DNA from: Trileptium ribeirensis
Lineage: Eukaryota; Nematoda; Enoplea; Enoplida; Thoracostomopsidae
Assembly (NCBI GenBank): GCA_030248225.1
Contig: JASANE010026551.1
Location: forward strand, 34,266-98,265
Direction of reading: 5' to 3'
DNA: 64,000 nt
Under the pieces are notes generated by a model that had not been told where the DNA came from, ran no database searches, and was given only the letters and a program-made list of their open reading frames with translations. The position numbers were made by a program, and so were the translations under genes. Positions 53,401 through 62,400 of the stretch are shown here, in pieces (position 1 is the first letter of the stretch; the number at the start of each line of letters is the position of its first letter).

Positions 53401-56400
53401 ATATTTTAGGCATCGGTGCAAAACCATACATTTGGGAAGGTCCAGGGTTGAGTTTTGTCAGACAATAAATATTGTTAAAGGATCTGATGACAAATATACA
53501 CAACTCTCAGAGAAGCAAAAAAAACTTTATATTTTATATATTTTAGGCATCGGTGCAAAACCATACATTTGGGAAGGTCCAGGGTTGAGTTTTGTCAGAC
53601 AATAAATATTGTTAAAGGATCTGATGACAAATATACACAACTCAGAAGCAAAAAACTTTATATTTTATATATTTTAGGCATCGGTGCAAAACCATACATT
53701 TGGGAGGGTCCAGGGTTGAGTTTTGTCAGACAATAAATACTGTTAAAGGATCTGATGACAAATATACACAACTCTCAGAGAAGCAAAAAAACTTTATATT
53801 TTATATATTTTAGGCATCGGTGCAAAACCATACATTTGGGAGGGTCCAGGGTTGAGTTTTGTCAGACAATAAATACTGTTAAAGGATCTGATGACAAATA
53901 TACACAACTCTCAGAGAAGCAAAAAACTTCAAATATACGCGAAATATATATCGAATATGTATGTTGTATATATCTATGTTGAACTTATGTAAACTCGGAA
54001 TAGATAGAAGTACTACACAACATGGGTTAATAACACAGAGTTGATTAAAATGTACTGATTGGTTCAATATTAAAATGTACCGGTAGCTCCCAAAACTAAT
54101 TTATTTAGTGAGGGGGGCGGGTACTGACACCTCCCAGCAAAGTTACGCCAGTGATTCAAGGAATATTGTACCAATTAAAATGAGTTGTATTAACATACAA
54201 TAAGCTCAGAAAATGTAACATAAACTGAACTGCTATGACACATGTATACTGTTAGAAATGGACACTTTTGATTTGATCTTATATTAATAGTGAATGCTAT
54301 TTAACATTTTAAATAGTTTTGCATTTTCACAAAGTAAAACAAATCCTATTAAGTAATGATTGGAAATATATCATTCCGGTTGTGAACGTACTTTGGAAAA
54401 ATTCCCGTCACTTTAACATCTTTAAACTACAAATCGTGATATAGAATTTATAGGTAAGGTAGCAAAACAATCTCCGGGAGATAGACATAACCCATAGGTG
54501 TCGCCTTAGGGGTGTGGGTAGATGGTCGGTCGGGGTAGGCCAGGAGGTAAATTTTTAGTATCATTAGGAACTAAAGATTTTGTTTAATTTTTTCCTAATA
54601 CCCCCATTTTGCCAGTTGTACCACATTTTTTGTCAATTTTCACCCTATTTTAGCCAATTCTAGCTGAAACCTTAAGCGCGCCGAACCATCCGCTAAATAC
54701 GGCGGGGCGGGAGGTAGGAGAATTCAGGACGACAGATTTGGCTTGGGCGGTTCGACCCTTTGTCGGGGGTGCGGCTGGCCTTCTTACGACCACTATCGAC
54801 AGCTGTGCAGTAAACATATATATCTTGAACTATCAATACCCTTTCCATACCACGACAGCCTAGCGTGTAATCCTAAAAAATCCTGCGCTACAGTCTATAA
54901 CATAAACAGTTGTAGCCAAAACGCAGTTACTATACTGTCGAATTTGTCATACGCTGTAATACATAGTACAACCGCAAGCAAGGATTATGGACAGCAGATA
55001 TGGTAACTTTGTCCGTAGGTAATGAAGCATAGCCATAACGAAGTTTCAACAATCATTACCCTTGTTGTCTTTTGGTATACAGTTGTCCGGCAAAATATCC
55101 TTGTTGTGATAATATTATTGCAAGCAAAGATAGTGAGTAGCAGATATAATAAGTTTGTCCGTAGGTAATGAAGCACAGCCATAACGAAATTTCCACAATC
55201 ATTACCCTTGTTGTCTTTTGGTATACAGTTGTCCGGCAAAACATCCTTGTTGTGATAATATTATTGCAAGCAAAGATAGTGAGCAGCAGATATAATAAGT
55301 TTGTCCATATTTAATGAAGATCTGTCTCAAGAAACTTTGATTAAGCATTAACCTTTTTGTTTGGTAGTGGCCTGTTGCCTGGCAAAACACTGCTGGCGTG
55401 GTAATTTTAATGCAGGCAAGGACAGTGAGCAGCAGATATGGTAAGTTTGTCTGTAGGCAATAAGTGAAGAGCAGTAATAACTAAGACTTAACTAATCATT
55501 ACTCTAGATATCAGGTTGGTGTACTGTTGCTTGGGAAAACACCGTTATTGTGCTAAGTTTAATGCAAGCAAAGACAGTGAGAAGCAGATATGGTATGTTT
55601 CTCCGTAGGTAATAAAGGACAGTCAGAACGAACCTCAGTTAATCATTTCCCTTATTGCCAGGTAGTGTCCTGCTGCCTGGCAAAATACCGTTATTATAGG
55701 TTATTTTAATGCAAGCAAAGATAGTGAGCAGCAGGTTTTCCGTAGGTAATGGAGGACTGTCAAAGCGCACGTTGACTAACCCTTACCCTTATTACCTGGT
55801 GGTATCCTGCTGCCTTCCAAACCTATCGTTATTGTGTTTGTATGTTTGTCAGATGACGAGCAGCGTAATTGGTGGCTATCTAATTCCGTTTTTTGTTTAT
55901 ATACAATTTCATCAACAATATCTTCCAGAACTCCTGTGGCTACATCCATCGAAATCCCTTGAGAACGGCTATCTGGATAAATGAAATGAATCTAGGTTAG
56001 CCAGAGCACCCCTTGTCAAAATAGCCATGTTTGTAGAATATAGTGGTAGAGAACAAATATATATATCGTTTTAGCAAGACTAAACGACCTTACAAACAAC
56101 CTTGCAAATCATTATCTAACTAAGACAATTTTCTCAAACAATGATATTTCGCAAATATGTCAAATGCGTTTGTGCAAAATGTTCTAAGCGGCTTGGTCGG
56201 CGAATTCTCAACTACCGTGAAAATTGATCTTCCACGATAGTGGTATAAAAAAGCAAAAACAAAAAAAATTACCAATCTTAACTTCTAGCCATGTAATAAA
56301 TTTATCAATTTATTAACTACGTACTGCAAAATATAATTCAGAAACGAATAGAAATCTATTTGGATCGTCAACATTACAGCCTTCAGCTTGGACATAGCCA

Positions 56401-59400
56401 GAGGTAGAAAAAGACACAACCAGGAGCTATATTTTTGCGGCAAAATAATACAGTGTAATATTATCTTTCTTTTGTATAAACCTGTGAATTTGCTACAAAA
56501 AATGCGCATTTTTCATGAATTTGGTGCACTAAAAGCGCAGTGGCAGTTGTGAAATATTAAATATTGTAATTGGGTGTTATTTTGACTAACATCTTGTTCG
56601 ATGCAATTAAAATCGAATTTCGAGTTAACGTGAGTACAATATTATTGATTTCACCCAAAAAACGCACAAGTTCAGTTTCCCCAAACTCATTATGTTTTTT
56701 TCTGTACTAACAAAATAATATTTTAGTTTAAAATGCTGAGCGAAAGCCGAAACACTACCCGATTGCACATTTAAAGGCGTGTTCACACGCTGAAACTTTT
56801 TGCTCAAATTTTGATCAAAATTTGAGTTCAAATTTTGATCAAAGTTTGAAAGCATCGTTTTTGCATTTTTGGTGAGTTTGAATGTGTCAACACTGTTCAA
56901 AATTTTCAAGGATACGTATTCCTGTAGCCAATCACCGATAAGATTCATTACTTGAAAAAGTTTGAGCTCAAAATTTGTTCTCAAATTTTGAAATATCGCA
57001 TTTTTTCGGTAAAAATTACCGTCAAATTTTGCGCAAATTTTGAGCTCAAATTTTGATCATCGACGACATTCATTACTTGAAAAAGTTTGAGCTCAAATTT
57101 TGTTCGCAAATTTTGAAATATCGCAATTTTTCGTTAAAAATTACCTTCAAATTTTCATCAATATTTGATCAAATTTTGAGCTCAAAATTTGAGCAAAAAG
57201 TTTGAGCGTGTGAACACGCCTTTAAAGACATACACATGAGATACGAGATACTTTTTAATGCATATAATTGCAAATGCATTACGTCAAACCCTGTTAATGT
57301 TACAGATTTACCTACAACTTGCCACATATATCAAATTACCAGGGGTATACCCTGGTAGTATCAAATAGTACTGCAACAGAAACGGTTTGCCCCCTTGCTG
57401 TTCATTAGTTGGATAACAGACATATCCGGGATACTGTTTTATGCCGTATGCGTAAAGCTAAATTTTTTTAATTTTGATAGATTTTACATTAAATAAAATA
57501 TACTATGCATTGCTAAAAACTTACCGAGCGATTCAATTTGATCCGGACCAAGACGAACAGTTTTACCGCTAAGATCTACCAAGCCCTGACGTACGGCTTC
57601 AAGTAACGAAACGTGACGCCGCGAAACCCAATCGTTTATCGTTGGGCGTGTGAGCGCTTCTAAGGTTCCAGAATCGATTAAGCCTAAAATATATTTATCA
57701 ACTAGTAATAAGTTATGAAAAAACATTCCCTAAACAAGATTGTTGACAAAGAAACCCCTTGTTGCTTCGTTTAATAAATGATGTAGATTTTAAAAACTTA
57801 GAAACTGTAATAAAATTTCCGAAAATACGTCTTGAATAGCTTGGTATTTATGACTAAAATGGTTTTCTGTTCAATCGTAACATTGTTATTTGTTATCATT
57901 GCTCACTGGAATATCGATAGCAGTTACCAAAACAAAGAAGGCAATTCTACTTTGGATAAAAACTCGTTAAGATATGTTGATAGATTATGTTATCACATGT
58001 TTTTGTTTCCGATAGGTTTAAGTGACCAGAACACATTGCATAAACAGATATATTACATCAGATTGCCCCACTAACGTTGACGAAAATTACGGGTGTACTA
58101 TGGGGTTCAATGACATTTTATCATTTCATACATTCATAGTTGTCTAGCAGCAAAATAGTTCGCTAACTGCTCTGTCAATAAACAACTTCAGTAAAATATG
58201 CGCATCAGAGATGGAACCGGGTCACCCTTTTGTGACCTACTGACGTGGTCATGGTAGCGACCCGGTGACTCCGTTACGGCAGTAACCTTGGGACAAGGGT
58301 ATGTTCCACAGCTCTGGTGTGTCATGTGCGAATTTGTAAAAAAACGGTCTTGGAAAATAGTTGAAGCAACTTCGAAGGACTACCATATGAAACAGATAAA
58401 AATGAAGCATATGCTCCTGTTCAGGGTTTTTAATGTTGTTTTTGGGATGCACGAAGTGACGTGCCCAACAGTGCAACCCCAACACCAATGTACCAATCTT
58501 CCACCCTTCCAGGCGCCTTGTTATTGCGAATTTAAGCAAATTGTTTTTGCATAGCGTGGTTCACGTACACATGAGTTGCCAATGTGTCTCTGGGAAAAGG
58601 GATGAGCAGATAAAACACAATGCGAAAAACGTTGTTTGGTTATGCTGAATACAGTGCAGTGTTCTTTTGGGTTTTGAATCAACCTGGGTCAGTAACGAGT
58701 GGCACAGCCGTGACCCGGTGACCAGTTCACAGCTGTGAACCGAAATGACCCGGTGACCAGTTCACAGCTGTGAACCGAAATGACCCGGTGACACGGTCAC
58801 ATCTATCATGCATGCATATTTATTTATGTGTGTAAAAAAGTGCGAATCTTTGGTGCTAGTTGCTCAATTTCAGATTGGAACATTTTTAACGCTTTCGATC
58901 AGTTGACAAAAATCAAAAAATTAGTGAAATAGAAAGGGGTTCTGTACCCATGGCTACGCCCTTGTAGTCACCTACTTCAGTAGTTTTAAGAAAATTTGGC
59001 CACACAGAGAAAAACCTTGGTCATAAGAATAACACGTTTTTTTGCAGACTCATTTTTATTTTTTATGAAGATTCTGATTTGAATAAATTTGATTTTGAAG
59101 ATTCATTTTGGATCACTATGCAGTTGGCCTTTCCAAAAACCGAATTTTCGCCCATTCTATCTATAAATAATAATCTTAACGTTATTGAAATTAGCGATGT
59201 TGTTTGGGTTGTGATGAATTGTAACAGCAAATGATGTGTGAAGTATGAATACACTATAAAGAATGCTAAGTTAGCCTTTGTGAGCCACAGGTTGCCTACG
59301 TGCGAAACTTTGTGAGCCAGAAGGTACCCGCGAATATTGGAGGCTTGAACACCGCTACCACTTCTATACCCACGGGCTCAGGAATATTTTTCAAGCCCGC

Positions 59401-62400
59401 GAAGGCCGGAAATTGCAAACATATATCGGGGGCTTTGGAAGATTAACTTTAAACTACTTTCTACATTTAGCTTTGTAATAGTGTAAAACAGCTTTTTAGA
59501 TGACGAACACTAAAGTCAGCGAATTTTCCACTGTTTTGAACACTGCTCAGTAAAAACAGAAATATAGTTATTTTCATGACAGCGGCCATTGAGTAATGAA
59601 GGGACTCACGATCTGGCCATAAAAGGAAATCATCTAGTGTATAATGGCGACAGTAGGTGCAAAAACCTCCAAGGTTTTAGGATATAGCTTATTAAATGGA
59701 ACCACTATGTCATTTTATGCCGTTAACCAGATAAAGCTACCTAGTAATTTCGTCAATAGCGACTGCTAAACATGTAGGATTATGAACCTCCGAGCCGGAC
59801 CGAGCACGGGCTCAAATCGTGAGCCCACGGGTAGGGGGCACCCGTACCGGCGCACAGTTCTGAACTATCGCCTTCAAACTAAGCATACTGAGCCAATGGA
59901 ACATGGCAAACAACATGTCGGAAGCAATTTTTAAATCATTTATAAAGAAATAATAAAATACACTTCCTGAAATCGCTAAAATTGGCATTGTCAGATCTTA
60001 AAATCACAATTTTCACGATCTATGAAAACTATACGGTCATCAAAGTAACTATTCCCACCGAAGCAATCAAATTTGCATCTGTCGTGATTGAAATGGACAC
60101 ATAAAAACCACATGTGACTGACTAACTCTCTAACTAGTCTAACATGGATCAATATGGGCGATTTGAGTGAAGCCTTACTAGTTTAACGAAATCTTTACAG
60201 CCTGTTAAATAGCTGTGAACTGTTGGCCACATCAAACTGTTAATGTTTGAGAGACAGTTCTGACCATACAGGCAATCAGTACATCACTATTATAGTATCC
60301 GGTACGCTTTCATTCTGATTTATCAGTGAGATCAGCTATCAGTCGTCGTAATACCGTGTATAAGAACTCTGTTTTATCATCGCGCATTAATATTGGATAT
60401 ACAAGCAGACTATTATAGTATCCGGTCCACTTTCATTCGGATTTATCACTGAGATCAGCTATCAGCCCTCGTAATACCGTGTATAAGAACTCTGCCCTCG
60501 TAATACCGTGTATAAGAACTCTGTTTTTATCATCGCGCATTAACATTGAATATACAAGCAGACTATTATAGTATCCGGTCCACTTTCATTCGGATTTATC
60601 ACTGAGATCAGCTATCAGCCCTCGTAATACCGTGTATAAGAACTCTGCCCTCGTAATACCGTGTATAAGAACTCTGTTTTTATCATCGCGCATTAATATT
60701 GAATATACAAGCAGACTATTATAGTATCCTGTCCACTTTCATTCAGATTTATCACTGAGATCAGCTATCAGCCCTCGTAATACCGTGTATAAGAACTCTG
60801 TTTTTATCATCGCGCATTAACATTGAATATACAAGCAGACTATTATAGTATCCGGTCCACTTTCATTCGGATTTATCACTGAGATCAGCTATCAGCCCTC
60901 GTAATACCGTGTATAAGAACTCTGCCCTCGTAATACCGTGTATAAGAACTCTGTTTTTATCATCGCGCATTAATATTGAATATACAAGCAGACTATTATA
61001 GTATCCTGTCCACTTTCATTCAGATTTATCACTGAGATCAGCTATCAGCCCTCGTAATACCGTGTATAAGAACTCTGTTTTTATCATCGCGCATTAATAT
61101 TGAATATATAAGCAGACGTGTGATGCTTGCAACTACACACAACAGTCATCCCCAATAGCGACCTTACTACGGATGTTTTCGAATACTCAGTAACATAAGC
61201 AGATCAAGGTGTTGACAGCCAAGAAACCTACCCCTCACCGTAGCGCGACCACATCATATACTACGTACTTATATAATGTATTCCAATTTACGCACTCATG
61301 TATGACAATATCAACATTAATAAATTTGGCAGAAAAAATGTAGTATAACATTTGTATATAATTTGTACGGATTATAACACAGAATATGTACGATTATATA
61401 ATTATCGTTTATTTGAAATTGAAAAAGAAATACAAAAACCAAAAACCATAATGAAAATAATGTCTAGCCATGTAATAAATTGAGATTGTACTATAATTTC
61501 GCAAAAATATAATTCATAAATGAGTAGAAATTCGTTTAGGCTGCCGGCGCCGCAAACTTCAGCTTGAACATAGCTAAAAGTAATAAAAGGCACAACTATA
61601 TGACTACGTCTTTACAGCAACTTTGCATGATGGATTATCCTTCTTGTCTGTAAAGCTGTGAATTTGATATTTTTCTCCAACGAAGTCCACTAAAACGCTC
61701 AACGGTAGCTGGGAATATGTACAATGCACTTACTACAAGTAATAGTTGTAGCAGAGCTATCATGCGTTAAGTGATTTGTACGCACGGTTGTGACGAGTTC
61801 AGACGAGTGCGTCAGCACGAGTTTGAACAAATTAAACAACACAACCGTGCGTACAAATCTCTTGACGCACACCCGGCTGTGCTATAACTGACTTGTAATA
61901 CAGCCTATTTAGCTAAACGTGCGTTAAGTCATTTTGATGCACGGCTTTAACTATATAAGCTGTGTTACAAATATATATGTAAAGATTCAGACTTTAAGAG
62001 CTCTATACTATACAGTGCTAAAATTCATTCAACACAAATTGTACTTTTCAGCCAGTCAATTTGAAAATTTATACAAAAATAAAACTTCTTTATCAAGCTG
62101 CTTGCAAAATGATTTTGATATTAGCACGTTACAAATGTATGAACTGTCAAACTTGAAATGTGTATGTAAACCAGGAGACAAAAATGATGCATGACACCTT
62201 GTATATAAGTATGATATATTCTACTTATTTTTAAGAAAGAATGTAAAAAAAAGATTAGCACACCTGGTTGACGCTGAAGCTTTGATTCTGGTACGAAAAT
62301 CACATGGATTCGAAATCTAAGACTTACCTTTCGTTTTAGCTTCATCAAGCGAATGAACTTGTTCTGTAATAGGATTTCGATACGTTTCAGAATTTATATC

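Larger units (their letters stand above)
51119..57524 (-). other. Plakin intron, 6.4 kb
   Basis: Minus strand GTAAGT to CTTTTAG. Contents include the 134-bp array (52860-53937), a GC-rich dispersed repeat (54480-54730), a diverged ~135-bp repeat (54970-55840), the 290-bp family copy 2 (56285-56570) and a TTAA-flanked MITE (56775-57221). Nothing specific was seen in 51.2-52.8 kb apart from a poly-C run at 51328. Confidence 0.65.
57684..62327 (-). other. Plakin intron, 4.6 kb
   Basis: Minus strand GTAAGT to ATATTTTAG. It contains a TIR-like element (58206-58810), a satellite (60285-61120), the 290-bp family copy 3 (61440-61715) and a hairpin element (61744-61890). 58.8-60.2 kb shows only scattered short palindromes (GAGCCCACGGG type near 59370 and 59820). 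Confidence 0.65.

Noticed and set aside
57832..58074. 80-codon plus frame with a hydrophobic start
   Set aside because: It is in a plakin intron, short, and without any recognised feature beyond AT-rich hydrophobic codons.
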